DNA of 64,000 nucleotides from UBA4644 sp964646225 (lineage in GTDB: Bacteria > Bacillota > Clostridia > Oscillospirales > Butyricicoccaceae). The notes below the pieces were generated by a model, which made no database searches, was not told the origin of the DNA, and saw only the letters and a list, made by a program, of their open reading frames with translations. Numbering within the stretch: position 1 is the first letter of the stretch; every line of letters starts with the position of its first letter. The position numbers were made by a program, and so were the translations under genes. This document shows positions 22,277-30,591 of this stretch, piece by piece. The stretch lies in NCBI GenBank assembly GCA_964646225.1, contig CAZYAD010000001.1, forward strand, positions 1-64,000, read 5' to 3'.

Positions 22277-23422
22277 ATGAAAGGCATCTGTATGCTTCTG
22301 ATCCCGTGTTTTCTGCTGGCCGGAACCGGCTGGTATCTGGCCGACCGGCTGCATCGCGGTCTGGCCGCGTTTTTTCCCACGCTGCGGTTTTGGCCGGTGG
22401 CGGTCGCCGTCTGTGTCCTGCTGCTTTTGCTGGCGGCGGGCTTCGTCCGGGCGCTGACGCCGCTTTCGGACAATGTCAAGTACGCTCTGGGCGTGATCAG
22501 CGCCTGCTGCATGGGCCTGCTGCTCTATCTGCTGCTGTTTACGGTGGCGGCCGATGTGCTGGTGCTGCCGCTGCAGCTGCTGAAGCTTCCCTTCACCATG
22601 CATCGTCTGTTTCGGGGCTTTGTGATGCTGGCGGTGGTGCTGCTGACCATCGGCACCTGTACCTACGGCTTTTTGCACGCCCGCAGCATCGAGCATAGCG
22701 CTTATGAGATCCGGCTGGAGGAAGGGCAGAGCCTTTCTGATCTGACCATGGTCATGATCAGTGATCTGCACCTGGGGGCCATCGGCTCCGAGAGCCGTCT
22801 GGCGGCGATCGTGGAGGAGATCAACTCCTGTCAGCCGGATGTGGTGTGCATCGCCGGAGACTTTTTCGATACCGATTTTGCAGCCATTCGGGATCCGGAG
22901 GCGGCCTTGCAGACGCTGCGAGCCCTGCACGCCACCTATGGCGTCTATGCCTGTCTGGGCAATCATGACGGCGGGCAGACCTTTGACCGGATGACCGCCT
23001 TTCTGGAGCAGGCAGGGATCCAGCTGCTGGACGACGCGTATACCGTCATTGATGACCGGCTGATTTTGGTGGGACGGCTGGACGCCTCGGCCATCGGCGG
23101 GTACGGGGAGCGGATGCGTCGGCCGCTTTCGGATATTTTCAACCGGGAGGACCAATCGCTGCCGGTGGTGGTGCTGGATCATAATCCGGTGCATATCCGG
23201 GAATACGACGGGCAGGCCGATCTGATCCTCTGCGGACACACTCATCAGGGACAGATCTTCCCGGCCAATCTGGTGACCGGATGGATGTATACGGTGGATC
23301 ACGGCTATTATCGGCAGGATGCCAACAGCCCACATGTGGTGGTCTCCTCCGGCGTCGGCACCTGGGGGATGCCCATGCGGGTGGGCACCGACTGCGAGAT
23401 CGTTACCATCCGTTTTTCCTGA
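22277..23422 (+). CDS. Membrane metallophosphoesterase
   Basis: A 381-residue protein with four membrane helices in the first 140 residues and a calcineurin-type phosphoesterase domain after them. The metal motifs are complete: MVMISDLHLG (D-x-H), IAGDFFDT (GDxxD), CLGNHDGG (GNHD), VVLDHNPVH and LILCGHTHQGQ (GHTH). This is the YaeI/YkoQ layout, in which related enzymes act on lipid or nucleotide phosphates at the membrane. GGAGG at ten bases supports the ATG at 22277 over the upstream in-frame starts. A terminator at 23441-23469 follows. Confidence 0.88.
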   Translation: MKGICMLLIPCFLLAGTGWYLADRLHRGLAAFFPTLRFWPVAVAVCVLLLLLAAGFVRALTPLSDNVKYALGVISACCMGLLLYLLLFTVAADVLVLPLQLLKLPFTMHRLFRGFVMLAVVLLTIGTCTYGFLHARSIEHSAYEIRLEEGQSLSDLTMVMISDLHLGAIGSESRLAAIVEEINSCQPDVVCIAGDFFDTDFAAIRDPEAALQTLRALHATYGVYACLGNHDGGQTFDRMTAFLEQAGIQLLDDAYTVIDDRLILVGRLDASAIGGYGERMRRPLSDIFNREDQSLPVVVLDHNPVHIREYDGQADLILCGHTHQGQIFPANLVTGWMYTVDHGYYRQDANSPHVVVSSGVGTWGMPMRVGTDCEIVTIRFS

Positions 23423-23440
23423 CAGCGGATCAAAAAAAGA

Positions 23441-23469
23441 GCAGCCCCGGCCTGACAGGCCGGGGCTGC
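23441..23469. terminator. Terminator between convergent genes
   Basis: A 13-bp GC-rich stem (23441-23453 with 23457-23469) and a short loop. AAAAAAA lies on the left side and GTTTGCTTTT on the right, so both flanking genes can use it. Confidence 0.8.
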
Positions 23470-23485
23470 GTTTGCTTTTGCCGGA

Positions 23486-24679
23486 TTATTCGGCAGTATA
23501 GTTGTCAAAATAGCCCTGGATGAAGACGATGGGGGTGCCCTTGTCGCCGGAGCCGGAGGTCAGGTCGCACAGCGAGCCGATCAGGTCGGTGAGGCGGCGG
23601 GGCGTGGTACCCTCGGAGGCCATATTGCCCACCAGGCTGCCATCCTTTTTGTTGATCTCGCTCTTGATGGCTTCCTTCAATGCATCGCCGGACAGATGGG
23701 CAAAGTCATTGTCGGCCAGATACTTGAGCTTGAGCTCGTTGGGTGTGCCCTCCAGACCGGCGGTGTAGGCGGGGGAGACCACCGGGTCGGCCAGCTCCCA
23801 GATCTTTCCCACGGGATCCTTGAAGGCACCGTCGCCGTAGACCATGACCTCCACCTGCTTGCCGGTAGCGTCATACAGACGCTTCTGGATGTCCTCCACC
23901 AGGCTCTGGCAGTCACGGGGGAACAGCTTGACCTGATCCTCGGTGGCTTTGTTGGAGCCCAGCAGGCCGTAGCTGGGATTGTAGCCGCTGCCGTTGACGG
24001 GAGCGGTCATGATTTCGTCCAGACCAAAGACACGCTCGGCCCCGGCGGCCTTCAGCAGGCGCTTGGTGCGGGCGCGGGTGTGGATGTCACAGTTCAGGAC
24101 ATTTTTGGTGTACTTCAAAATGGCGCGGCAGTCGTTGGCAAAGATGACCTCCACCTCGGCACCGCTTTCCCGGATAAGCTGCTGGTAGTAGTCCACATAA
24201 TCCACGCCGGTGAAGGGGTGGCGGTTTTCACCAAACAGCTCACGGTACTGGGCCAGGGTCAGCACATCGGTGTAGGGGTTGATGCCCTTTTCATCCAGCG
24301 CATCCAGACTTACCAGATGGTTGCCCACCTCATCGGAGGGATAGCTGAGCATCAGTACTACCTTTTTGGCGCCCTTGGCGATACCCCGCAGGCAGATGGC
24401 AAAGCGGTTGCGGCTGAGAATGGGGTGGATCACGCCGATGGTCTCGCCGCCCAGCTTGGCGCGGACATCATCGGCGATGTTGTCAACGGAGGCGTAATTG
24501 CCCTGGGCGCGGGCCACAATGGCCTCGGTCATGGCGATGACATCCCGGTCGCGGAGGGCAAAGCCATCCTCTCGAGCGGCTTCCAGGATGGATGCGGGGA
24601 CGATCTGAGCCAGATCATCTCCGGCGCGGATGATAGGGGCGCGGATGCCTCGGGAAACGGTACCGACCATACGGCTCAT
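23486..24679 (-). CDS. Coenzyme F420-0:L-glutamate ligase-like protein
   Basis: A 397-residue protein of the F420_ligase (CofE) family in the long, stand-alone form of Bacillota. Seen are the N-terminal RAPIIRAGDDL, DRDVIAMTEAIVARAQGNYA and the metal/substrate segments SRNRFAICLRG and NDCRAILKYT, then MTAPVNGSGYNPSYG. In archaea the family adds glutamate to F420-0; Clostridia of this type are not known to make F420, so the substrate is likely another carboxylate. No cofC, cofD, cofG or cofH lies nearby. The ATG at 24679 follows AAGGAG; the long upstream frame is not needed. It has its own good promoter. Confidence 0.8.
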   Translation of the reverse strand: MSRMVGTVSRGIRAPIIRAGDDLAQIVPASILEAAREDGFALRDRDVIAMTEAIVARAQGNYASVDNIADDVRAKLGGETIGVIHPILSRNRFAICLRGIAKGAKKVVLMLSYPSDEVGNHLVSLDALDEKGINPYTDVLTLAQYRELFGENRHPFTGVDYVDYYQQLIRESGAEVEVIFANDCRAILKYTKNVLNCDIHTRARTKRLLKAAGAERVFGLDEIMTAPVNGSGYNPSYGLLGSNKATEDQVKLFPRDCQSLVEDIQKRLYDATGKQVEVMVYGDGAFKDPVGKIWELADPVVSPAYTAGLEGTPNELKLKYLADNDFAHLSGDALKEAIKSEINKKDGSLVGNMASEGTTPRRLTDLIGSLCDLTSGSGDKGTPIVFIQGYFDNYTAE

Positions 24680-24748
24680 ATTGAAACACTCCTTATTGTG
24701 AAAAATGCGGACAGATGGGAAGAAAAAGACCTTCCCTACAACTCTATC

Positions 24749-24777
24749 AGTATAGCAAGGATTTTTCTTCTTGTAAA
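24749..24777 (-). promoter_or_regulatory. Promoter of the F420-ligase-like gene
   Basis: On the minus strand TTTACA (24772-24777) and TATACT (24749-24754), 17 bases apart. Confidence 0.75.
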
Positions 24778-24905
24778 CCAAAAAAATGCAAAAACTTTTT
24801 CGGGACGGAGTATTTTTTCTATGGTAATTTCGTACATTTTCGGCTGAAGCGCAGCCGGACAGGGAACGGCAGGGCTCGCAGCCCCGGGCCCCACCGAGAA
24901 AGACA

Positions 24906-24939
24906 GAGGGGACGGCAGCCGCAGAGGCGCCGTCCCCTC
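24906..24939 (-). terminator. Terminator of the mutY-chromate transporter operon
   Basis: An 11-bp stem (24906-24916 with 24929-24939) lies 30 bases behind the last stop on the minus strand, followed by TGTCTTTCTC, a weak T-tract. The rest of the gap 24680-24968 holds only the promoter above and no gene. Confidence 0.65.
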
Positions 24940-24968
24940 GGGAAAGGCGAAGGTCGGGAGCGCGAGAG

Positions 24969-25559
24969 TCAAACGCCGGCGAAGCCGAAGACGATGCCCA
25001 CCACTGCCGACAGGGCAATGAACACCACCGGATGCAGATCCTTTGTCTGCTTGACCTTTCGGGTCAGCAGCAGCAGGACGGCCGCCAGCAGGATGCTGGG
25101 CCAGTGGAACGCACCGTCCCAGACGGCCAGAGCGGCGACGCTGTCTGCCTGACCGCCAGTGAGGGTCAGCAGCACCACCGAAAAGCCGGCAGCGGCAATC
25201 AGACCGGTGGAGGCGGGCCGCAGACCGCTGAAAGCGTTGTTCACCAGTTTGCTGTCGCGGAATTTCTCCAGCACCCGGGCGATGATGAGGATGACGATGA
25301 TGGAGGGGGTGATGAGGCCGAGGGTGGCCGTCAGTGCGCCGGGGATCCCTTTCATCAGAAAGCCCACATAGGTGGCGGTGTTGACGCCGATGGGGCCGGG
25401 GGTGGACTCTGCAATGGCCACCATATCCACCAGCTGCTGCTGGGTGTACCAGCCGGTCTTTTCGGCCAGATCAGCCAGGAAAGGGAAGGTGGCCATGCCG
25501 CCGCCGATGGCAAACAGACCTACCTTGAAGAACTCAAAAAACAGACGAACGAAGATCAT
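24969..25559 (-). CDS. Chromate transporter-type membrane protein, second half
   Basis: A 196-residue half-size CHR protein. The CHR pattern is clear: FFKVGLFAIGGGMATFPFL, then ESTPGPIGVNTATYVGF and further hydrophobic helices, five to six in total. In Bacillota two half-size proteins of opposite topology together form one transporter; its substrate is called chromate in resistant species but is often unknown. The ATG at 25559 overlaps the stop of the first half (ATGA). It is the last gene of the mutY operon. Confidence 0.88.
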   Translation of the reverse strand: MIFVRLFFEFFKVGLFAIGGGMATFPFLADLAEKTGWYTQQQLVDMVAIAESTPGPIGVNTATYVGFLMKGIPGALTATLGLITPSIIVILIIARVLEKFRDSKLVNNAFSGLRPASTGLIAAAGFSVVLLTLTGGQADSVAALAVWDGAFHWPSILLAAVLLLLTRKVKQTKDLHPVVFIALSAVVGIVFGFAGV

Positions 25560-26098
25560 TTTGCCCGCACCTCCCAATTCTTGACCACCACACCGGCTAC
25601 ACCGGCCAGCAGCACATAGATTACCGGGGAGAGATCCAGAAGCACTGAGCCCAGAAATACCGCCAGGAAGATGACCATACCCAGCTTGTCGGTGACCGAC
25701 TTCTTCCACAGCTTGAGGACGGCGTTGAAGATCAGCACACAGACGCAGACGCGGATCCCGGCAAAGGCATTCTGCACCACGGCCAGATGGGCAAAGTTGC
25801 CGATAAAGGCGGCGATGACCGAGATGATCACCAGGGAGGGGGATACCACGCCCAGCGTGGCGAAGATGCCGCCGATGGGGCCGCGCTGCTTCTGCCCCAC
25901 AAAGGTGGCGGTATTGACGGCGATGACGCCGGGGGTACACTGGCCGATGGCGAAGTAATCCACCAGCTCCTCCTCAGTGACCCAGTGGTACTTCTCCACC
26001 ACTTCCTTTTGCAGCATGGGCAGCATGGCGTAGCCGCCGCCAAAGGTCAGGCCACCGATGCGGGCGAAGGCCCAGAACATTTGCCAAAGCTCTTTCAT
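25556..26098 (-). CDS. Chromate transporter-type membrane protein, first half
   Basis: A 180-residue CHR half (FWAFARIGGLTFGGGYAMLP, GQCTPGVIAVNTATFVG) with about five membrane helices. It starts on the stop codon of mutY (ATGA at 26095-26098), and its own stop overlaps the start of the second half. Three genes thus share two four-base overlaps, an arrangement that enforces equal amounts of the two halves. The link to mutY may be only transcriptional. Confidence 0.88.
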   Translation of the reverse strand: MKELWQMFWAFARIGGLTFGGGYAMLPMLQKEVVEKYHWVTEEELVDYFAIGQCTPGVIAVNTATFVGQKQRGPIGGIFATLGVVSPSLVIISVIAAFIGNFAHLAVVQNAFAGIRVCVCVLIFNAVLKLWKKSVTDKLGMVIFLAVFLGSVLLDLSPVIYVLLAGVAGVVVKNWEVRAK

Positions 26099-27123
26099 TT
26101 TGATTCCTCCAAAAACTGCCGGAAGGCGGTGGGCAGCGCATAGGTATTTTTTCGTTGGGTTTCGTCTGCCCAGAGGAACCGGGGGGCTTCCCGGCCACAG
26201 GACAGCACATAACCTTCCATGTCCCATGTGATATGGGTAAAAATATGCTTTCTGTGCCGTTGAGACAGCACATCGTGGGGCTCGCAGCCCCATTCCGCTG
26301 CAAGGGCCAGCGCCTCCTCGGGGGGAAGCCGTCCCGGCGCGTTGGGCAGCTGCCACAGTCCGGCCAGCAGGCCCCGGGCCGGGCGCTTTTCCAGGGCAAG
26401 ACGATCCCCGCAGTACAGCAGCAGCACCGTGCGCGCCTCCTCCCGCCGCGGCCTTTTGCCCGCCTTTACGGGATAGTCGCCGGTTTTCCCGGTGAGAAAG
26501 GCGGCACAGGACGCACCCAGGGGGCATTGCCCGCAGCGGGGCGGGCCGTTTGGTACGCACACCGTGGCGCCCAGCTCCATCAGAGCCTGGGTAAAGTCAC
26601 CGGGACGCCGGACCGGATAGACGGCCTCCAGCGCGGCCTTGGCCGCCCGTTTGGTCTGGGGCGCGTCGATGGGCGTGGGATCGGCCAGAAAGCGGGACAG
26701 CACCCGCAGCACATTGCCGTCCACAGCCGCCACCGGCTGGTGAAAGCAGATGGAGGCCACCGCCCCGGCAGTGTATTCGCCCACCCCCGGCAGGGCCAGC
26801 AGGCCCCCGTAGGTGGTGGGAAAGCCGGCCTCTGCGATGTACTTTGCGGCCTTTTGCAGATTGCGGGCCCGGTTGTAGTAGCCAAGACCCTCCCACAGCT
26901 TGAACAGCTGCTCCTCCGGACAGCGGGCCAGCGCTGCCACATCGGGCAGTGCCTCCAGAAAGCGGGTGTAATAGCCGCGAACGGCCTCCACACGGGTCTG
27001 CTGGAGCATGATCTCAGAGAGCCAGACATGATATGGCTCCTGATCCTCACGCCAGGGCAACGCCCGCCGGCTGCGGTCGAACCAGGGCAGCAGCAGCGCA
27101 GGAAGCGCCTGTAAATCGTGCAT
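26095..27123 (-). CDS. mutY: A/G-specific adenine DNA glycosylase MutY
   Basis: A 342-residue base-excision repair enzyme that removes adenine opposite 8-oxoguanine. Glu37 (SEIMLQQTRV) is the catalytic acid, LPGVGEYTAGA is the helix-hairpin-helix and Asp135 lies in VAAVDGNVLRV. The iron-sulphur cysteines read C-x7-C-x2-C-x5-C (VCVPNGPPRCGQCPLGASC). A NUDIX-like C-terminal domain from about 230 recognises 8-oxoG (LEKRPARGLLAGLWQLPN). GGGAGG at six bases precedes the ATG at 27123. The length is as usual. It is the first gene of an operon with the split chromate transporter. Confidence 0.95.
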   Translation of the reverse strand: MHDLQALPALLLPWFDRSRRALPWREDQEPYHVWLSEIMLQQTRVEAVRGYYTRFLEALPDVAALARCPEEQLFKLWEGLGYYNRARNLQKAAKYIAEAGFPTTYGGLLALPGVGEYTAGAVASICFHQPVAAVDGNVLRVLSRFLADPTPIDAPQTKRAAKAALEAVYPVRRPGDFTQALMELGATVCVPNGPPRCGQCPLGASCAAFLTGKTGDYPVKAGKRPRREEARTVLLLYCGDRLALEKRPARGLLAGLWQLPNAPGRLPPEEALALAAEWGCEPHDVLSQRHRKHIFTHITWDMEGYVLSCGREAPRFLWADETQRKNTYALPTAFRQFLEESK

Positions 27124-27232
27124 AGCCGGCCTCCCTTCTTAAGCTTCACCAGTATAACGCAGTTTTTACATTCCGTCAATGGGTCGTCCGGAAGGGAGGA
27201 GCAGGGCGGCGCATTTTCGGCCTTTTGCACCG

Positions 27233-27260
27233 TTGACAGCGGCGGAAAGCCTGTTATAAT
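27233..27260 (+). promoter_or_regulatory. Promoter of yitT
   Basis: A consensus TTGACA (27233-27238) and TATAAT (27255-27260) with a 16-base spacer. It faces away from mutY. Confidence 0.85.
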
Positions 27261-27331
27261 TAGGATTGCTGCTGCAACCGTTATCCTTATCACAGTCTTT
27301 CTGCGCCATTTTTTGCAAAAGGAGCCCGCAT

Positions 27332-28195
27332 ATGAACGAGCTGAAAAAGCATTCCTCCCTGATGATCGATCTTCTGGCAGACCTGGTGGGCGGCGCACTT
27401 TACGCCGCCGGTATCTACAGCTTCGCCTCTCCGGCGGAGTTTGCCCCCGGCGGGATCTCCGGTCTGGCCATCATTGTCAACCACTTTACCGACCTGCCCA
27501 TCGGCGTCTGCACCCTGCTGCTGAATATCCCCATCATCCTGCTGTGCATCCGCACGCTGGGCCGCAGGTTTTTTCTGCGTTCGCTGCGCACCATGCTCAT
27601 CACCACACTGCTGATGGATGTGGTGTTTCCGCTCTTTCCGGTGTATACCGGCGAGCGCTTTACGGCGGCGGTCTTTGCCGGGGCACTGTCAGGGACAGGC
27701 CTGGCGCTGATCTACTGGCGGGGCTCCTCCACCGGCGGCACCGACTTTCTCATCCTCAGTCTGCAAAAGAAGCTGCCGCATCTGTCCATCGGCAATATCA
27801 CCATCGTCATTGATGGCTCCATTATCCTGCTGGGCGGGCTGATCTTCGGGCGTATCGATGCCGTTCTTCACGGCGTGGTGATGACAGCCGCCAGCACCAC
27901 CATGATCGATAAGGTCACCAATCGTTTTATCTCCGGGCAGATGGCCATGATCGTCACCGACGAGGACAAGAAGGTATCGCAGGCCATTATGGAGGAGATC
28001 GGCCGGGGCGTCACCGGCATGGAGGCCGAGGGAATGTACTCCGGCTCCCGTCGTCGGGTGCTGCTGTGCGCCTGCTCCCGTGCCGAGGCCACCCGCATCC
28101 GGGCCATTGCCGCCGAAAAGGACAACGATTCGCTGGTGGTGCTGTGCCCGTTTGACACGGCCTACGGTCTGGGCTTCCAGCCGAGGGATGTGTAA
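27332..28195 (+). CDS. YitT family membrane protein
   Basis: A 287-residue protein. Five to six membrane helices make up the first 180 residues, with the YitT hallmarks PAEFAPGGISGLAIIVNHFT, the WRGSSTGGTDFL motif and IGNITIVIDG. A soluble DUF2179 domain follows (ISGQMAMIVTDEDKKVSQAI, GVTGMEAEGMYSG). The function of the family is unknown; some members affect sporulation or metal handling, so no substrate is claimed. AAAAGGAG at seven bases before the ATG at 27332 decides the start. The gene is followed by copy 2 of the hairpin element. Confidence 0.88.
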   Translation: MNELKKHSSLMIDLLADLVGGALYAAGIYSFASPAEFAPGGISGLAIIVNHFTDLPIGVCTLLLNIPIILLCIRTLGRRFFLRSLRTMLITTLLMDVVFPLFPVYTGERFTAAVFAGALSGTGLALIYWRGSSTGGTDFLILSLQKKLPHLSIGNITIVIDGSIILLGGLIFGRIDAVLHGVVMTAASTTMIDKVTNRFISGQMAMIVTDEDKKVSQAIMEEIGRGVTGMEAEGMYSGSRRRVLLCACSRAEATRIRAIAAEKDNDSLVVLCPFDTAYGLGFQPRDV

Positions 28196-28277
28196 GTTAG
28201 TGCCACCAGAGATATGGGGTAACAAGCCCGGCGGCACCTGAAAAGAAGGGGTGCAGACGACGGCCTTTTTATCAGAA

Positions 28278-28556
28278 GCTTTTTTGACAAGCAGAAAGCC
28301 CCTGCACCGATCGGTGCAGGGGCTCTGAGACTGTCAAAGAACCGCTTTGCTGGGTTCTTTGACAGGTTTGGCTCCGGCCTGCGGGCCGGTTTTCGCCGGA
28401 TTTTCTGCGGAAAATCCGGCGGGGCGAGGCGTTTTTGACCATGATCACACAGATCACGGCCAAAAACAAATTGGTAAGCAAAGCTGACGGCGCGTCAGCT
28501 TTGGCTTTTTTGACAAGCAGAAAGCCCCTGCACCGATCGGTGCAGGGGCTCTTTTT
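28278..28556. repeat. 193-base multi-hairpin element, copy 2, flanked by duplicated terminator hairpin
   Basis: The core is 28326-28518, aligned without gaps to 11869-12061. A 49-base direct repeat brackets it (28278-28326 and 28504-28552). The repeat consists of a T-run, GACAAGCAG and a perfectly palindromic 28-base hairpin with stem AGCCCCTGCACC. The right copy continues in CTTTTTC and acts as terminator of yitT. The first core hairpin has a perfect 13-bp stem here. The neighbours, yitT and tsf, are convergent, as at copy 1. The stretch 28199-28277 before it shows GTGCC/GGCAC and GCACC/GGTGC alternatives but no known RNA family; no gene lies in 28196-28583. Confidence 0.85.
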
Positions 28557-28583
28557 CAGTTGCTGTTGCAGAAGGAAAGCAGC

Positions 28584-29504
28584 TTACTTGCCAGAGGCCA
28601 TCTTGGCGATCTCTTCAGCGAAGTTCTCCTGCTTCTTCTCGATGCCCTCGCCCTTGGCGAAGCGGACAGCGTCCTTCAGAACGATGCTGCCGCCCAGCTC
28701 CTTGGCGCACTTGGCCAGGTACTTCTCCACGGTCAGCTCGCCGTCCTTGACGAACTCCTGCTGCATCAGGCAGTTTTCGGCATAGAACTTGTTCAGCTTG
28801 CCCTCCACGATCTTGGCCAGCACCTGCTCGGGCTTACCGGCCATCTTGGGATCGTTGGCCATCTGGACCATCATGATCTTGCGCTCCTCATCCAGCACAT
28901 CCTGGGTGACCTGGGACTTGTCCCAGAAGCGGGGGTTCAGGGCAGCGATCTGCATGGCCACATCCTTGCCGCACTCGCTGACCTGCTCGGCAGTCAGATC
29001 GGTCTCCAGGTTGACCAGCACGCCGATCTTGCCGCCGGCATGGATGTAGGGGACGGAAATGCCGCCCTCGAAGGTGTGGAAGCGGCGAACCTTGATGTTC
29101 TCGCCGATGACCAGCACCATCTCCTGCTGCTGCTGGGAAACAGTCAGCTCGGTGCCGTTGTACTTGCACTCCATCAGAGCGTCCAGATCGGCGGGCTTGC
29201 AGGCGGCCACGGTGTTGGCAACGCCCTTGACGAAATCCACGAACTTGTCGTTCTTGGCGACGAAGTCGGTCTCGGCATTGACCTCCACCACAACGCCAAC
29301 GCCGTCGATGGAAGCGGCATATGCCATACCCTCGGCAGCGATGCGGCCGGCCTTCTTCTGAGAAGCGGCCAGGCCCTTCTCGCGCAGGATCTCCACAGCC
29401 TTGTCCATGTCGCCGTCGGCCTCAGCCAGGGCCTTCTTGCAGTCCATCATGCCAACGCCGGTCATTTCGCGCAGGTTCTTTACATCAGCAGCGGTATAAG
29501 CCAT
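28584..29504 (-). CDS. tsf: Elongation factor Ts
   Basis: A 306-residue EF-Ts, the GDP/GTP exchange factor of EF-Tu. The UBA-like N-terminus (VKNLREMTGVGMMDCKKALA), the TDFVAKN motif of the core that contacts EF-Tu (VNAETDFVAKNDKFVDFV) and two core subdomains are present. AGGAGG precedes the ATG. It is the second gene after rpsB, the standard order. A terminator-like hairpin between the two genes (29541-29568) probably lowers its transcription relative to rpsB. Confidence 0.97.
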   Translation of the reverse strand: MAYTAADVKNLREMTGVGMMDCKKALAEADGDMDKAVEILREKGLAASQKKAGRIAAEGMAYAASIDGVGVVVEVNAETDFVAKNDKFVDFVKGVANTVAACKPADLDALMECKYNGTELTVSQQQQEMVLVIGENIKVRRFHTFEGGISVPYIHAGGKIGVLVNLETDLTAEQVSECGKDVAMQIAALNPRFWDKSQVTQDVLDEERKIMMVQMANDPKMAGKPEQVLAKIVEGKLNKFYAENCLMQQEFVKDGELTVEKYLAKCAKELGGSIVLKDAVRFAKGEGIEKKQENFAEEIAKMASGK

Positions 29505-29540
29505 TTGAATATATCCTCCTAAAAATCAGTTTTTCATGGA

Positions 29541-29568
29541 AAAAGGGGCGGTGCGGCTGCACCGCCCC
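29541..29568 (-). terminator. Attenuating terminator between rpsB and tsf
   Basis: A 10-bp stem GGGGCGGTGC/GCACCGCCCC (29545-29554, 29559-29568) with four bases in the loop, followed on the minus strand by five T. It is inside the operon and should allow partial read-through. Confidence 0.75.
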
Positions 29569-29604
29569 GTAAGGTTTCAGGGGTCTCTCCGTGGGGAGGT
29601 CCGC

Positions 29605-30405
29605 TTATTCGGCGGCGATCTCCTCAGCGGTCTTGGAAGCGCGCTTGCGGGGAGCGCGGGGGGTGGTGTCCACGGGAGCGGCTTCCTCGGCGGGAGCAGT
29701 CTCGTCGGAAACGCTCAGCTGCTCGCCCTGGCGGCCCTCGGTGATGGCGGCACCCATGGTAGCGGCGATCAGCTTGATGGCGCGGATGGCATCGTCGTTG
29801 CCGGGGATGACATAATCGGCGTCATCGGGGTCGCAGTTGGTATCCACGATGGCGACCACGGGGATGCCCAGCTTCTTGGCCTCGGCGATGGCGTTCTTCT
29901 CCTTGCGCAGATCCACCACGAACATGGCGGCGGGCAGCTTCTTCATTTCCTTGACGCCGCCCAGATACTTCTCCAGCTTCTCGATCTCCAGCTTCAGCTT
30001 GATGACTTCCTTCTTGGGCAGCAGATCAAAGGTGCCGTCCTCGCTCATGCGGTTCAACTGGTTCAGACGCTCCACGCGCTGACGCATGGTCTTGAAGTTG
30101 GTCAGCATACCGCCCAGCCAGCGGGCGTTGACATAGAACATACCGACCTTCTCGGCCTCTTCCTTGACGGCGTCCTGAGCCTGCTTCTTGGTACCGACGA
30201 ACAGAACGGTGCCGCCCTCGGCAGCCAGGTCACGGACGAAGAAATAAGCCTCTTCCAGCTTCTTCACGGTCTTCTGCAGGTCAATGATATAGATGCCATT
30301 GCGCTCCATGAAGATGTACTCGGCCATTTTGGGGTTCCAGCGGCGGGTCTGGTGACCGAAATGGACGCCGGCCTCCAGCAGCTGCTTCATGCTAATAACA
30401 GACAT
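29605..30405 (-). CDS. rpsB: 30S ribosomal protein S2
   Basis: A 266-residue S2 protein of the small ribosomal subunit. MKQLLEAGVHFGHQTRRWNP opens it; YIFMERNGIYIIDLQKT and the LVDT-type segment (VVAIVDTNCDPDDADYVIPG) are conserved. An Ala/Glu/Arg-rich tail (about 235-266) is longer than in Bacillus and probably disordered. AAAGGAGG precedes the ATG. It is transcribed from the consensus promoter at 30533-30561 with a leader of about 125 bases. Confidence 0.97.
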   Translation of the reverse strand: MSVISMKQLLEAGVHFGHQTRRWNPKMAEYIFMERNGIYIIDLQKTVKKLEEAYFFVRDLAAEGGTVLFVGTKKQAQDAVKEEAEKVGMFYVNARWLGGMLTNFKTMRQRVERLNQLNRMSEDGTFDLLPKKEVIKLKLEIEKLEKYLGGVKEMKKLPAAMFVVDLRKEKNAIAEAKKLGIPVVAIVDTNCDPDDADYVIPGNDDAIRAIKLIAATMGAAITEGRQGEQLSVSDETAPAEEAAPVDTTPRAPRKRASKTAEEIAAE

Positions 30406-30532
30406 TGTTGTGTCCTCCTTTAAGTTTTTCCTCCACCACGCTCATCGGCCTCGGGCCCGGCCTGCCGGGACCTCCCTCGGTCTCTCGCAATGTGTGTCGT
30501 CTATTGGGTTAGCATTTCCCAATAGCCCCAAT
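30406..30532 (-). promoter_or_regulatory. Structured 5' leader of rpsB
   Basis: The leader carries an 8-bp hairpin (CTATTGGG at 30501-30508 with CCCAATAG at 30518-30525, seen on the plus strand) near the transcription start and GC-rich complementary runs at about 30455-30485. Leaders of rpsB often bind S2 for feedback control; that this one does so is inference. Confidence 0.45.
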
Positions 30533-30561
30533 ATTATATAACAAAAGCACCTGCAATGCAA
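30533..30561 (-). promoter_or_regulatory. Promoter of rpsB-tsf, its -35 box inside a terminator
   Basis: On the minus strand TTGCAT (30556-30561) and TATAAT (30533-30538), 17 bases apart. The -35 box forms the loop and 5' arm of the terminator of the gene upstream. Confidence 0.8.
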
Positions 30562-30569
30562 GTGCTTTT
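30543..30569 (-). terminator. Terminator of the ylmC-like gene
   Basis: A 12-bp stem (30543-30554 with 30558-30569, one G-U pair) with a three-base loop, ending in TTTT-G-TT on the minus strand. It overlaps the rpsB promoter. Confidence 0.82.
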
Positions 30570-30591
30570 GTGCCGGAAAATGGGCTTTTTT

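Noticed and set aside
28199..28275. Possible riboswitch or small RNA behind yitT
   Set aside because: Short alternative pairings exist, but no consensus of a known class fits and only one copy is available, so no claim is made.
28272..28481. 69-codon minus-strand frame in copy 2 of the hairpin element
   Set aside because: Differences from the copy 1 frame are mostly non-synonymous and the sequence is explained by the hairpins.
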